Shown: positions 7,401 to 16,804, counted from the first letter of the stretch. The stretch: 55,106 nt of DNA from a virus (IMGVR_UViG_3300040960_001677:1-55106), one strand, 5' to 3'. Made by a program: numbers and translations. Notes: generated by a model from the letters alone, not told the origin.

Positions 7401-7637
7401 CTATTTGTTTTGTAATGCGATTGATATTAAACCAGTTACTATTCCTGTTAAGGCCATTATGGCACCTATCATAAAGTTATTTTCTTCTACAGCGCCAGCA
7501 CATCCTATCATACTGAATAGAAAAATAACAAACATAACTGCTGATGTATGTTCTTTTATTTTTTTCATAGTTTCTTCTTTGTATCTTAACTGATTATAAG
7601 CCTCAATTTGATTAAGTGCATTTTTTTGTAGTGTCAT
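7401..7637 (-). CDS. Small membrane protein with two transmembrane helices
   Basis: The product shows two hydrophobic segments near its C-terminus, AVMFVIFLFSMIGCAGAV and FMIGAIMALTGIVTGLISIAL, joined by a short acidic loop, with a charged helical N-terminus. The start at 7637 is preferred because AAGGGAAA, a good ribosome site, lies just before it. An in-frame ATG at 7652 would add five residues and overlap the previous stop as TAATG, so it cannot be excluded. The topology fits a small inner-membrane protein; a lysis or superinfection role is possible but unproven. Confidence 0.7.
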   Translation of the reverse strand: MTLQKNALNQIEAYNQLRYKEETMKKIKEHTSAVMFVIFLFSMIGCAGAVEENNFMIGAIMALTGIVTGLISIALQNK

Positions 7638-7651
7638 AGTGTTTCCCTTCA

Positions 7652-7861
7652 TTATTTTACTTTTATTATACCAGTTTCTTCGTATGCCTTATAGTCGTTA
7701 ATGATTTTATTAATAGCATTTTTCATATTAATGTCAATCATCTTTAAAAGAGTGTTATCAACTTCAATAACTTCTTTTACGTTTTTGTTTATCTTACTGA
7801 TTTGTCTATATGCAATGTTTCTAACAATTGCCATATTCATATTTGTGTTTTTGTTTTTCAT
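7652..7861 (-). CDS. Small first gene of the minus-strand operon, unknown function
   Basis: The 69-residue product is charged and helical (KINKNVKEVIEVDNTLLKMID, then a second amphipathic helix). It is the promoter-proximal gene of an eight-gene operon. A sigma70-like -10 box lies nine bases before its ATG and there is no Shine-Dalgarno, so the message would be leaderless or nearly so. Internal methionines at residues 8 and 10 are alternative starts. Confidence 0.65.
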   Translation of the reverse strand: MKNKNTNMNMAIVRNIAYRQISKINKNVKEVIEVDNTLLKMIDINMKNAINKIINDYKAYEETGIIKVK

Positions 7862-7869
7862 ATACTACT

Positions 7870-7898
7870 AATATACCGTATTTTTATGTAAAAATCAA
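7870..7898 (-). promoter_or_regulatory. Sigma70-type promoter for the small-gene operon
   Basis: On the minus strand, TTGATT (7893-7898) and TATATT (7870-7875) are 17 bases apart, directly before the ATG at 7861. The rest of this 157-base divergent gap holds a more GC-rich stretch around 7920-7960 of unknown role and the late promoter at 7982. Confidence 0.6.
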
Positions 7899-7981
7899 CA
7901 AAAAAATGGAATAATTGTCCGATTCTTCCGTAGCTAGTCGGTATTCTGGCACATAAAGAACAAAAGTAGAACAAAAATCGT

Positions 7982-7989
7982 TATAAATA
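7982..7989 (+). promoter_or_regulatory. T4-type late promoter TATAAATA
   Basis: An exact octamer lies 30 bases before the ATG at 8019, whose ribosome site (GAGG) falls in the predicted leader. It opens the baseplate gene block. Confidence 0.8.
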
Positions 7990-8018
7990 GTAGAAATTAA
8001 CTAAAAATTGAGGAAATT

Positions 8019-8225
8019 ATGGCAAAAATGCGTGAATTTCTGTTCTGGAACGAATCAGGACAAGAAGAAAAAAAAGAAGATACAAGTTTTAAGAAGGCTG
8101 TTAAGTCAGTCCAAGGGAATTTTAAGAATCAACTGATTGGATTTGAATATATTAGTAAAAAAGGCAAAAAAATCGTGTCTTCTATACAATTACCACTTGG
8201 TAGAAAGAAAAAGATAGGTAGATAA
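8019..8225 (+). CDS. Small basic protein heading the baseplate block, unknown function
   Basis: The 68-residue product begins MAKMREFLFWNESG, continues through a lysine/glutamate-rich linker and ends in a very basic LPLGRKKKIGR tail. It has a clear GAGG ribosome site and lies behind a late promoter. It overlaps the next small basic gene as TAATG, and the pair precede the PAAR gene. A virion or nucleic-acid-binding role is suggested only by charge and location. Confidence 0.7.
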   Translation: MAKMREFLFWNESGQEEKKEDTSFKKAVKSVQGNFKNQLIGFEYISKKGKKIVSSIQLPLGRKKKIGR

Positions 8226-8374
8226 TGGCAAAATTAAGTAAAACCTTCGTTGCAAGGGAAAAAAACTATAAAAAATCATCACTAGGTAAGAAAAAACGAA
8301 GTGTTAAGTTTTCATCAATGAATAAATCTAAAAAACGTAGTTGGAAAGCGTATAACGGGCAAGGAAAAGGTTAA
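8225..8374 (+). CDS. 49-residue strongly basic protein
   Basis: A 49-codon frame starts at an ATG overlapping the previous stop (TAATG) and ends two bases before the PAAR gene. About a third of the residues are lysine or arginine (for example SSLGKKKRSVKFSS and NKSKKRSWKAY), and there is almost no acidic residue. It fills the gap exactly on the coding strand and is co-translated with its neighbours. It could bind nucleic acid or serve as a small late structural component; neither is shown. Confidence 0.65.
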   Translation: MAKLSKTFVAREKNYKKSSLGKKKRSVKFSSMNKSKKRSWKAYNGQGKG

Positions 8375-8375
8375 T

Positions 8376-8675
8376 ATGGCCGTAAGAGAGGGAGATTCTT
8401 TAACTACAGGCCATGCTTGTACTGGAATTACCAATTTAGCGATTTCTTTAGTAAGAACAGTAAAGGCAAACGGTATTGTGGGTGCTGTACAAGGCACTCC
8501 TACAGTAGGACACCCAGCTCCACCTACTCCTATCTGTCCTGCTCACGTAGCTGCATTAAACAAAGGATCAACAAATGTTAGAATAGGTGGTATTCCTTGG
8601 GGTCGTATAGGTGATAGTGCTGACGCAGGTGCAATGATTTCAGGATCCTTAAACGTTTTAGTAAACGGCAGATAA
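8376..8675 (+). CDS. PAAR-motif baseplate spike-tip protein (T4 gp5.4-like)
   Basis: The 99-residue chain is the length of a single PAAR domain and is rich in glycine and short strands. Candidate metal ligands are H13, C15, H46, C54 and H57, in TTGHACTG and HPAPPTPICPAH. The segment GSTNVRIGGIPWGRIGD is typical of PAAR repeats. PAAR proteins cap the trimeric spike with a metal-stabilised cone and sharpen the tip for membrane puncture. The genes immediately downstream encode the wedge proteins gp25 and gp6. Confidence 0.88.
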   Translation: MAVREGDSLTTGHACTGITNLAISLVRTVKANGIVGAVQGTPTVGHPAPPTPICPAHVAALNKGSTNVRIGGIPWGRIGDSADAGAMISGSLNVLVNGR

Positions 8676-8679
8676 TTCA

Positions 8680-8687
8680 TATAAATA
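8680..8687 (+). promoter_or_regulatory. T4-type late promoter TATAAATA at leaderless spacing
   Basis: The octamer ends six bases before the A of the gp25 start codon at 8693, so the late start site should coincide with the ATG. No Shine-Dalgarno lies before that ATG. Confidence 0.7.
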
Positions 8688-8692
8688 TTGAT

Positions 8693-9124
8693 ATGGCCTT
8701 TTCAAACTATGACGCAACAACAACAAATAAAAGTAAAAGATCAAATCGAATCTATAGTGATTTAAATTTGAGTTTTACTAAAAATCCTGCTACAAAGGAT
8801 GTTGCAAAATTATTTGATGTACAGGCAATTAAAAGAGCTGTTAAAAATATAATTTTAACAAATAAGTATGAAAGACCTTTTAATTCTGACTTTGGATGTA
8901 ACCTAAGAGGATTCTTATTTGAAAATATAACTGAACCATTATTAGTTATTATTAAAGATAGAGTTGCTATGGCAATTGAAAAATATGAACCAAGAGTTTC
9001 GGTAGAGGATGTTGTGGTTCAAAATGATGAAGAAAATAATGGATTAAATATTATGGTTTCATTCTTAATTAACGGCACAGAAGCACCAGTTTCAGTATCA
9101 ACATTTTTACAAAGAGTAAGATAA
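8693..9124 (+). CDS. gp25: Baseplate wedge protein, T4 gp25-like
   Basis: The 143-residue product matches the gp25 family. After a variable N-terminus comes NPATKDVAKLFDVQAIKRAV, then TNKYERPFNSDFGCNLR, then the diagnostic EPR at residues 99-101 within KYEPRVSVEDV. It ends in a beta-sheet with a FLINGTEAPVSV strand. In T4, gp25 holds the wedge core between gp6, gp7 and gp53 and the EPR motif is part of that core bundle. The gene is followed one base after its stop by gp6. A late promoter sits directly before the ATG with no ribosome site, so it may be read from a leaderless message as well as from upstream read-through. Confidence 0.92.
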   Translation: MAFSNYDATTTNKSKRSNRIYSDLNLSFTKNPATKDVAKLFDVQAIKRAVKNIILTNKYERPFNSDFGCNLRGFLFENITEPLLVIIKDRVAMAIEKYEPRVSVEDVVVQNDEENNGLNIMVSFLINGTEAPVSVSTFLQRVR

Positions 9125-9125
9125 T

Positions 9126-10982
9126 ATGAGTTCACACAGACTAGACATATCAGAATTAGATTTTGAAAATATAAAAGGTTCACTTAAAAGATTTTTATCA
9201 AATCAAAACGAATTTAAAGATTATGATTTTGAAGGAAGTTCTCTTTCAATCTTATTAGACTTACTTGCCTATAATACACACTATTTGGCTTACAATGCTA
9301 ACTTTGTTGCCAATGAAATGTTTTTAGATACAGCACAGTTAAGATCAAGTGTTGCATCGTTGGCTAAATTAGTTGGATATACTCCAAACTCTGCTAGAGC
9401 ACCAATCGCTGATTTAAAATTAGTAATCAATGATGGTACAGGATCAATAATTACAATTCCAGCAGGTACAAAATTTACATCATCAATAGATGATCTTACG
9501 TATTCATTCGTTACAGTTGCTGATAAAACAGTTCAACCTGTTGACGGAGTTTATACTGCACAAAGTTTAAATGTTTATGAAGGAACTTATGTAAGTTATA
9601 ATTACACTTATGATGAACAAGACATTGATCAAAGGTTTTTAATATCAAGTGATAGAGTTGATACAACTACAATTAAAGTTGTAATTCAAAATAGTGCTTC
9701 AGATGTTACTACAAATGTTTATACGAAAGCAACCTCAATTACAGAATTGAATGGCACATCAAAAGTTTTCTTTTTACAAGAAGCAGAGGATGGTCAATAC
9801 GAAATTTATTTTGGTGATGGTGTAATTGGTAAAAAATTAGATGATGGAAACATTATAAATGTAAGTTATGTTGTAACTAATAAAACAGAAGCAAACGGTG
9901 CTACGGCATTTACTCTTGCAGGTTCTATTTCAGGTTTTACAGACATTACTGTTACAGTAAATTCGTCAGCACAAGGCGGTGCTGAACCAGAGTCATTACA
10001 AAGTATAAAAAGAAATACTCCTGATTTTTATTCATCACAAGACAGAGCTGTAACAATAGAAGATTATAAATCAAAAGTAAAACAACTTTACGCTAACACA
10101 CAAGCAGTTTCTGCTTGGGGTGGTGAAGATGCTGAAACACCTTTTTATGGTAGAGTTTATATTTCTATTTTACCAACCAGTGGTTCTAATCTTACAGATT
10201 CTACAAAGGCAAGAATAGTAACAGACTTAAAAAAATATTCAGTTGCTTCAGTAACACCTGTAATTGTTGATCCAGAAACTACAAATGTACTTTTAACATC
10301 AACAATTAAATTTGATGAAAAAGTTACAACAAAAACTAGTGACACTTTAAAATCAAACATTATAACTACAATTACAAATTACAACACAAACACCCTACAA
10401 TCTTTTGATACAATTTTTAGACACTCAAAACTTACAGGATTAATTGATGATACAGATGAAAGTATTTTATCAAATATAACTACTGTAAGATTAAGAAAGT
10501 CTTTTATACCTACAATTGGCAGTTCAACAAAATATACAATTAATTTTGCAAACGCATTATACAATCCACATTCTGGTCACGCTTCTGTTGAGGGTGGTAT
10601 TTTATCTTCAACAGGATTTAAAATAGATGGTGATACAACAAATATTTGGTTCTTGGATGATGATGGACAAGGAAATGTTAGAAGATATAGAATGGATGGT
10701 TCAGTAAGATCATATGGTAATAGTACACAAGGTACAATAGATTACTCAACAGGTAAAGTTGAAGTAAACTCTTTAAATGTTTCAAACATAGAAAATGTAA
10801 GAGGTGCAGCTTCAACAGTTATCGAAGTAACAGTAAAACCAAATTCAAATGATTTAGTTCCTATAAGAAATCAAATATTAGAAATAGATGTTGCAAATAG
10901 TTCAGTCACAGTAGAGGCTGATACACTAGTAGGAGGCTCAGCAAACGCTGGTATTGGATATACCACGACTAGTAGTTATTAG
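9126..10982 (+). CDS. gp6: Baseplate wedge protein, T4 gp6-like (baseplate J family)
   Basis: The 618-residue product begins with DISELDFENIKGSLKRFLSN and a region containing LLDLLAYNTHYLAYNANFVA and LGYTP-like VGYTPNSARAP, the hallmark of gp6/baseplate J proteins. These form the dimeric ring of the wedges. A middle beta-rich part and a segment with RNTPDFYSSQDRAVTIEDYK follow, which is also conserved in baseplate J proteins. The C-terminus is beta-rich. It lies directly after gp25 and six bases before the next wedge-type gene. Confidence 0.92.
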   Translation: MSSHRLDISELDFENIKGSLKRFLSNQNEFKDYDFEGSSLSILLDLLAYNTHYLAYNANFVANEMFLDTAQLRSSVASLAKLVGYTPNSARAPIADLKLVINDGTGSIITIPAGTKFTSSIDDLTYSFVTVADKTVQPVDGVYTAQSLNVYEGTYVSYNYTYDEQDIDQRFLISSDRVDTTTIKVVIQNSASDVTTNVYTKATSITELNGTSKVFFLQEAEDGQYEIYFGDGVIGKKLDDGNIINVSYVVTNKTEANGATAFTLAGSISGFTDITVTVNSSAQGGAEPESLQSIKRNTPDFYSSQDRAVTIEDYKSKVKQLYANTQAVSAWGGEDAETPFYGRVYISILPTSGSNLTDSTKARIVTDLKKYSVASVTPVIVDPETTNVLLTSTIKFDEKVTTKTSDTLKSNIITTITNYNTNTLQSFDTIFRHSKLTGLIDDTDESILSNITTVRLRKSFIPTIGSSTKYTINFANALYNPHSGHASVEGGILSSTGFKIDGDTTNIWFLDDDGQGNVRRYRMDGSVRSYGNSTQGTIDYSTGKVEVNSLNVSNIENVRGAASTVIEVTVKPNSNDLVPIRNQILEIDVANSSVTVEADTLVGGSANAGIGYTTTSSY

Positions 10983-10987
10983 ATGAA

Positions 10988-13600
10988 ATGGCCGACTTTA
11001 AAGATAAAATATCAAACCTTTTAAATTCACAAGTACCTGATTTTGTACTTGAAGATCATCCGTTATTTTTAGACTTTATAAAAGCGTATTATCAGTTGAT
11101 GGAATCAGCTGAGATTAAATTAACAAATATTGGAGATCCAGATCATCTTCAATTAGATAGTTCAGCTAATGTAAATAATTTTTTATTATTAGATGGTACA
11201 AATGTAAACAAAGATGATTCTACAGATAGAATACTTTTAGAAGATACATCATATGGTGATTTTATAAATGGTGAAACAATTACAGGCGCTACTTCAGGTG
11301 CAACTGCTACTGTTTTAGTAGAAGATGTTGACGCAGGTTCTCGTTTATTTGTTACACATCAAAATAAATTTATAGAAGGTGAATTAATTACAGGCACATC
11401 TTCAGGTGCTCAAGCAAACATTGGTAAGTATAGAGCCAATCCAGTTCAAAACATACAACAACTTTTAGATTACGCTGATGTGGATAAAACTATATCAGGA
11501 TTCTTAACTAAATTTAGAAATTCATTTTTAACTTCTATACCTGATACATTAGATGGTGATGTTAACAAAAGAAATCTAATTAAAAATATTAAATCACTTT
11601 ATCAAGCAAAAGGTACAAAACGTGCAAGTGAAATATTTTTTAAACTATTATTTAATGAAGATGCTGAGATAAGATATCCAAAAGATAATATTTTAAGAGT
11701 ATCAGATGGTAAATGGGATACAAAAAAAATATTGCGTTGTATTGAGGTTGGCAGTTTTGATGCTAGTAATCTTATTGGACAAACTATAACGCAAGCAAAT
11801 AATTTAACAGATCCATCTATTAATGAGGCAACAGCTATTGTTGAAGATGTGTTTAAATTTATTATAGGCGGACAAGAAGTTGTAGAATTAGTTTTAGGAG
11901 ATAGTTCAGTAAATGGTACGTTTGTTTCAGGACAAACAATAACTGGAACAAGCAATATTGATTTAGACGTAACCATATCTGTTACAGTTACAGGTATTAT
12001 TAATAATAAAGTTATAACAAATGACGGTGCATTATATAGTGAAGGTGATAGTGTATCGTTAACTGCTGGTGGAACAGGAGCATCTTTAAAACTTGGACCA
12101 GTCGGTTCTGGCTCAATACAAGAAATTGTTATAGATGATGGTGGTACAAATTATGAAGTTGGTGATGTTGTTAATTTTAGTTTTGGTAATGCATCAGCTA
12201 AAGTTTCTGTTGTTAATGGAGGTGTTACATTAGAAGATGGTACAGGTTCAGGTCAACTTATTTTAGAAGATGAAACAATGGCTGATGACTCATATTTTGG
12301 AAATAAAGTTGTACAAGAAGTTGGTGGTAATGTAGGAGATATAACAGACATTCGTTTAATATCTAATGGTAATGGATTTACATCTTTACCTACACTTACA
12401 GTTACATCTAGTTTAGGAACAGGTGCAAAAGTTTTAGCATACGGTTCTGAAATAGGAAGAGCATTAACAATAAATGTTGTTGAAGCTGGATACAATTATC
12501 AAGCCTCTCCTGCTCCAACAATAATTTTACCAACATATCTTTTAGTAACCAATGTTTCAGGAACGTTTACAGTAGGTGAAACTGTTTCTGGATTAGGTTC
12601 AGATGGTTCATCTGTTATAACTGCTACAGTAGTTTCATTTAATACAGACACAAACATATTAAAATTATCAGATACGACAGGAGTGTATGGAACAAATATT
12701 ACTATTACAAGTTCTGGTGGTGCAACAGCGACTGTTAGTAAATTAGAACAAGCGACAGGTACTACAGATGTAGCTGGTGTAATTACAACCGATGGTGCTT
12801 TTTTAAATGAAGACGGTTGGGTATCTGAAGATACAATGAAAATACAAGACAGTTTATTGTATCAGGATTACTCATACATTATTAGAGTTGGAAGATCAAT
12901 CAATGAATGGAGAGATAGTTATATTAAAACACTTCACTCTGCTGGTTTTTATTTTCAAGGTGAAATTACAATTGAAACTCAACTAGATGCTCAGATTAAG
13001 AGAGTGACAGGAATAAATTCTGGTGTATCAGAAATTTTAAGATCAGTAATAACAAGACTATATTCATTTGTAGTTGGAAGAAGATTAGGTACTGAAACGG
13101 ATGGTACTACATTAAGAGTAAATGCTAAATTAGGTGTATCGGCTGATTTAGATGATGGCACAATTACTCAATTTGATAAAACAACAAGAGATGTTACTTT
13201 AAAAACACAACCAATTAATATTGATTATGTAAGTAGAGTTAGAAGAAATTTATCTGATACATCAGGCGATTTAGTAAATGTAAGACAAGGATTTGCATAC
13301 GCTGGGCCAAGATTTGGTGTTTTAAACAAATTTATTAATACAGCTTTTGGAGTTACTGCAAACAATTCATTCAGTAGTAGTGGTATTACTTTTGCAATAT
13401 TAAATGATATAAAAGTTCAAGGTACAAGAACATCTTTAGACGGTTCAAATGCAATCTTTTTAATGACTTCAAGTGCTGAAGGAAGAAAACTTAAAACAAA
13501 TTTTACAATTCCTGCACAAATAGGTGATGTATCAGGTAATACTATGGATGAAACAACAACAACATTTGATGATACTAATATTACAATGGATGTAGGATAA
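10988..13600 (+). CDS. Large baseplate wedge/virion structural protein (gp7 position)
   Basis: The 870-residue product starts with a helical region containing LNSQVPDFVLEDHPLFLDF and IKAYYQLME, seen in structural proteins of T4-like marine phages downstream of gp6. A helical LYQAKGTKRASEIFFKLLF segment follows near residue 200-220. The middle is made of glycine/threonine-rich beta repeats such as GETITGATSGATATV and GELITGTSSGAQANI. The C-terminal part has RNLSDTSGDLVNVRQGFAYA. Its position between gp6 and gp8 is where T4 carries gp7, but sequence alone does not prove equivalence. It is not preceded by its own late promoter and is read with gp6. Confidence 0.8.
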   Translation: MADFKDKISNLLNSQVPDFVLEDHPLFLDFIKAYYQLMESAEIKLTNIGDPDHLQLDSSANVNNFLLLDGTNVNKDDSTDRILLEDTSYGDFINGETITGATSGATATVLVEDVDAGSRLFVTHQNKFIEGELITGTSSGAQANIGKYRANPVQNIQQLLDYADVDKTISGFLTKFRNSFLTSIPDTLDGDVNKRNLIKNIKSLYQAKGTKRASEIFFKLLFNEDAEIRYPKDNILRVSDGKWDTKKILRCIEVGSFDASNLIGQTITQANNLTDPSINEATAIVEDVFKFIIGGQEVVELVLGDSSVNGTFVSGQTITGTSNIDLDVTISVTVTGIINNKVITNDGALYSEGDSVSLTAGGTGASLKLGPVGSGSIQEIVIDDGGTNYEVGDVVNFSFGNASAKVSVVNGGVTLEDGTGSGQLILEDETMADDSYFGNKVVQEVGGNVGDITDIRLISNGNGFTSLPTLTVTSSLGTGAKVLAYGSEIGRALTINVVEAGYNYQASPAPTIILPTYLLVTNVSGTFTVGETVSGLGSDGSSVITATVVSFNTDTNILKLSDTTGVYGTNITITSSGGATATVSKLEQATGTTDVAGVITTDGAFLNEDGWVSEDTMKIQDSLLYQDYSYIIRVGRSINEWRDSYIKTLHSAGFYFQGEITIETQLDAQIKRVTGINSGVSEILRSVITRLYSFVVGRRLGTETDGTTLRVNAKLGVSADLDDGTITQFDKTTRDVTLKTQPINIDYVSRVRRNLSDTSGDLVNVRQGFAYAGPRFGVLNKFINTAFGVTANNSFSSSGITFAILNDIKVQGTRTSLDGSNAIFLMTSSAEGRKLKTNFTIPAQIGDVSGNTMDETTTTFDDTNITMDVG

Positions 13601-13602
13601 CA

Positions 13603-13610
13603 TATAAATA
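13603..13610 (+). promoter_or_regulatory. T4-type late promoter TATAAATA
   Basis: The exact octamer lies just after the stop of the upstream wedge gene and 14 bases before the ATG at 13624, with a short purine-rich GAGAGAGA ribosome site between. Confidence 0.75.
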
Positions 13611-13623
13611 GTAAGAGAGAGAT

Positions 13624-15273
13624 ATGGCAAAACAAACAATAAACATCGGATCAATCGCAAATGACGGCACAGGTTCAACACTTCGAGCCGCTGGTGATTT
13701 AGTCAACGACAACTTTAATGAAATCTATTCATCTATTGGAGATGGTACAACTTTAACAAATATATTAGCTGCTGGATATATTACAACTTCATCAACAGAT
13801 ACTTTAACGAATAAATCTATAAGTTTAACAGACAATACAGTAAGTGGTACAACTGCTGAATTTAATAGTGCTTTAAGTGATGGTTCTTTTGCTACATTAG
13901 CAGGAACAGAAACGTTAACGAATAAAACTTTAACAGATGCTGTTGTAGTAACCAATTCAGATACAGGTGAAGTTATACCAGGTAAACAAGCTGACACTAA
14001 CTTTCCAAACTCTTTAATAATTGGTCACTCAACTACTGGAACTTTAAGTGGTAATGCGACTACTCAAGGTAAAAATACAGCAGTTGGTTTAAATTCAATG
14101 ACAGCACTTACTTCTGGATTTCAAAACACTATATTAGGAGCTTTTGCTGGTCAACAGTTAACTACAGGTGTTAATAATTTATTTGTAGGAGCAGTTGCTG
14201 GTCAAAACGGTACAACCCACAACTCCAATACCTACGTTGGTACTAATGCTGGAACTAATGCTACAGGAAGTAGTGGTGTTGCATTAGGTTATGGAGCTCT
14301 TATTAATTCAACAGGCTCTCAAAATATTGCAATAGGTCAATCTGCTGGAGATAATATTACAAGTGGTGCTGGTAATGTAATTATTGGAACTACAATAGAC
14401 GCACCATCAGCAACAGGCGACAGACAATTAGTAATTGCTGGTTATGATGGTACAACAACTACAACTTGGATTAGTGGAGATAGCTCTGGAAATGTAACAA
14501 TCGGTGGTGCTTTAACAGGTACAACATTAACAGGTACAACAATTGATGCTAGTAACAATACAATTTCAAATATTGAAGTTGCTAACTTAGCGTCTGGTGT
14601 ATTAGACACAGATTTAAATTCAGTTGCAGGTACAGATACTACACTTGCATCAGCAAAAGCAATTAAAACTTATGTAGATACAATTGCAGCTGCAGGTATT
14701 CATTACCATGATCCTGTAAGGGTAGAATCTCCTATAAACTTAAATGCAGCTTACGATAATGGAACTGCTGGTGTAGGTGCAACATTAACAAATTCAGGTA
14801 CTTTAGCAGCCATTTCGATTGATGGTGTTGCTTTATCTTTAAATGATAGAGCTTTAATTTACAATCAAACAAATGCAGCTCACAATGGTATATATTATGT
14901 ATCAACTGTTGGTGATGGTGCGACTGCTTGGGTATTAACAAGAACAACAGATACAGACAGTTATGGTGCTTCTGATCCAGATTCTTTAGGAGAAGGTGAT
15001 GCATTTTTCGTAAGAGAAGGTGCTACAGGTGCTGGTGAGTTATATGTAATGACTACAAGTGGTACAATTACATTTGGTACTACAAATATTACATTTTCTG
15101 TAATTGCTGAAACAGCAGTATATTCAGCAGGTCAATCTTTAACATTATCAGGCACAGAATTTTCAGTAACATCAGGTTCTATAAGTTCAACACAACTAAC
15201 AAGTGCTGTTCAACTACAAATATTAGACAGTTCTGGATCAGTAGTTAAATCACTATATGGTTCAGGATCGTAA
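13624..15273 (+). CDS. Tail-fibre-like protein with YadA-like head repeats
   Basis: The 549-residue product opens with NIGSIANDGTGSTLRAAGDL and NDNFNEIYSS, a common start of phage tail-fibre proteins. It then has DTLTNKSI-type repeats shared with the large fibre genes at the right of the window. In the middle are about eight short repeats of the trimeric-autotransporter head type (NTAVGLNSM, NLFVGAVAGQN, GVALGYGAL, NIAIGQSAG), which fold as left-handed parallel beta-rolls. A segment with SLNDRALIYNQTNAAHNGIYY and TTNITF follows, also found in the 798-residue fibre protein. The last residues, LQILDSSGSVVKSLYGSGS, closely match the end of the 23145-23963 product. Likely a trimeric host-contacting fibre or fibre base. 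Confidence 0.8.
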   Translation: MAKQTINIGSIANDGTGSTLRAAGDLVNDNFNEIYSSIGDGTTLTNILAAGYITTSSTDTLTNKSISLTDNTVSGTTAEFNSALSDGSFATLAGTETLTNKTLTDAVVVTNSDTGEVIPGKQADTNFPNSLIIGHSTTGTLSGNATTQGKNTAVGLNSMTALTSGFQNTILGAFAGQQLTTGVNNLFVGAVAGQNGTTHNSNTYVGTNAGTNATGSSGVALGYGALINSTGSQNIAIGQSAGDNITSGAGNVIIGTTIDAPSATGDRQLVIAGYDGTTTTTWISGDSSGNVTIGGALTGTTLTGTTIDASNNTISNIEVANLASGVLDTDLNSVAGTDTTLASAKAIKTYVDTIAAAGIHYHDPVRVESPINLNAAYDNGTAGVGATLTNSGTLAAISIDGVALSLNDRALIYNQTNAAHNGIYYVSTVGDGATAWVLTRTTDTDSYGASDPDSLGEGDAFFVREGATGAGELYVMTTSGTITFGTTNITFSVIAETAVYSAGQSLTLSGTEFSVTSGSISSTQLTSAVQLQILDSSGSVVKSLYGSGS

Positions 15274-15282
15274 TAAAATGAT

Positions 15283-15290
15283 TATAAATA
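15283..15290 (+). promoter_or_regulatory. T4-type late promoter TATAAATA
   Basis: The exact octamer lies 18 bases before the gp8 ATG at 15308; a GAGGAA ribosome site falls in the short leader. Confidence 0.78.
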
Positions 15291-15307
15291 TAAATGAGGA
15301 ATAAGAA

Positions 15308-16804
15308 ATGCCAGCAATTATAACAAACAAATTTAGAATGAACAATGCGGAACAGTTTTCAGAATCGTTTTCTGAGGCTACTCCAACAGTTTACTATCTA
15401 GGAATAGGTAGAGCACAAGAATTTGGTACTTTAACAAGACCAGACGGAAGAACAGACTACGAAGGAACTGAAACTGCACCTATTACACCAGGTGATAGTG
15501 TATTAAACGAATTTAAAAACTTTGACGATTTATTAGCTGCTAAGAAAATTACAGCTTCAGATGTGTCTTTTGTAATACCAAGAAGAAACTGGACGTCTGG
15601 CACAGTTTATGATATTTACAGACACGACTATGAAGAATATGTAACAGGCAGTACGTCAACAAGAGTAACTTCAAATAGTGGTGCAACTACTTTATTTGAT
15701 TCAACTTTTTATGTTTTAACTTCAGATAGAAACGTTTACAAATGTTTAGATAATAATGGCGGTGGAACATCAACAGATCAACCATCTGGTACTTCTACTT
15801 CAGTTATTACAACTTCAGACGATTATAAGTGGAAATATATGTACACTTTATCGGCGTCACAACAAGCAAATTTCTTATCTACAGATTTTATGGGAGTTTC
15901 AACAGACTCAACTGTAAGTTCAGCTGCTGTTGATGGTGCCTTAGATGTAATTAAAATTAAAACTGCAGGATCAAGTTATACAGTTTCAGGTGGTGCAACA
16001 TCAGGAACAATAACTGCTGTACCAATAAAAGGTGATGGTACTGGTGGAGTTTGTTCAATTACTTTAACTTCAGGTGCAATTACAGCTGTTACAGTTACAA
16101 CAAGAGGTACAGGATATACATCAGGCTATATTAGAAACGCTGATATACTTACAGCAACAAACGCTGGTGGTGCTGGTTCAGGTGCCGAACTAGATGTTAT
16201 TATTCCACCAAAAGGTGGTCACGGATTTAATGCTGTAGAAGAATTAGGTGGATTTTTTGTAATGTTAAATACAACACTAGAAGGAACTGAAAGTACAAAT
16301 TCAGGAGACTTTACAGCTGCAAACGACTTTAGAAAAATTACTTTAATTAAAGATCCAAACAACGCAAGTGGAACAGCTGCTTCAGCTGCAACATTAAGAG
16401 GAACATATGCAGTTAAAATTGCAAGTTCTCCAACACCAGGAACATTTACTGCTGATGAAGAAATTAATCAAGCAACAACAGGTGCTGTTGGTAAAGTTGT
16501 TGAATGGGATTCTGTAAACGGTATTTTATATTACATTCAGACAAGGCATAATGACGCTGGGGCTGATAGTGATGGAAATGTAACTGCCTTTTCAGGTGCA
16601 AATGTAATTACTGGTCAAGGCTCAAGTGCAACTGGTACACCAGACACTTCAACTCAAACAGTTGATCAAGTTGTATTTACTTCTGGATATGCTGCTCCAG
16701 AATTACAACATGACTCAGGTGAAATTTTATATGTAGAGAACAGAACCAAAATTACTAGAGCAACCGATCAAACTGAAAACATCAAACTCATTATTGAGTT
16801 TTAA
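15308..16804 (+). CDS. gp8: Baseplate wedge protein, T4 gp8-like
   Basis: The 498-residue product begins PAIITNKFRMNNAEQFSESF, the typical start of gp8 homologues in marine T4-like phages, with YYLGIGRAQEF soon after. Further gp8-like landmarks are SDVSFVIPRRNWTSGTVYD, VLTSDRNVYKCLDNN and DDYKWKYMYTLS. The second half is beta-rich with glycine/threonine repeats, and the chain ends NRTKITRATDQTENIKLIIEF, another conserved block. gp8 dimers link the wedge arms and help trigger the hexagon-to-star transition in T4. It has its own late promoter and a good ribosome site and is followed by the DUF4815 giant. Confidence 0.9.
   Translation: MPAIITNKFRMNNAEQFSESFSEATPTVYYLGIGRAQEFGTLTRPDGRTDYEGTETAPITPGDSVLNEFKNFDDLLAAKKITASDVSFVIPRRNWTSGTVYDIYRHDYEEYVTGSTSTRVTSNSGATTLFDSTFYVLTSDRNVYKCLDNNGGGTSTDQPSGTSTSVITTSDDYKWKYMYTLSASQQANFLSTDFMGVSTDSTVSSAAVDGALDVIKIKTAGSSYTVSGGATSGTITAVPIKGDGTGGVCSITLTSGAITAVTVTTRGTGYTSGYIRNADILTATNAGGAGSGAELDVIIPPKGGHGFNAVEELGGFFVMLNTTLEGTESTNSGDFTAANDFRKITLIKDPNNASGTAASAATLRGTYAVKIASSPTPGTFTADEEINQATTGAVGKVVEWDSVNGILYYIQTRHNDAGADSDGNVTAFSGANVITGQGSSATGTPDTSTQTVDQVVFTSGYAAPELQHDSGEILYVENRTKITRATDQTENIKLIIEF

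Noticed and set aside
7862-8018. Possible tRNA or structured RNA in the GC-richer part of the divergent gap
   Set aside because: No cloverleaf arms or T-loop sequence could be found; only short imperfect palindromes are present.
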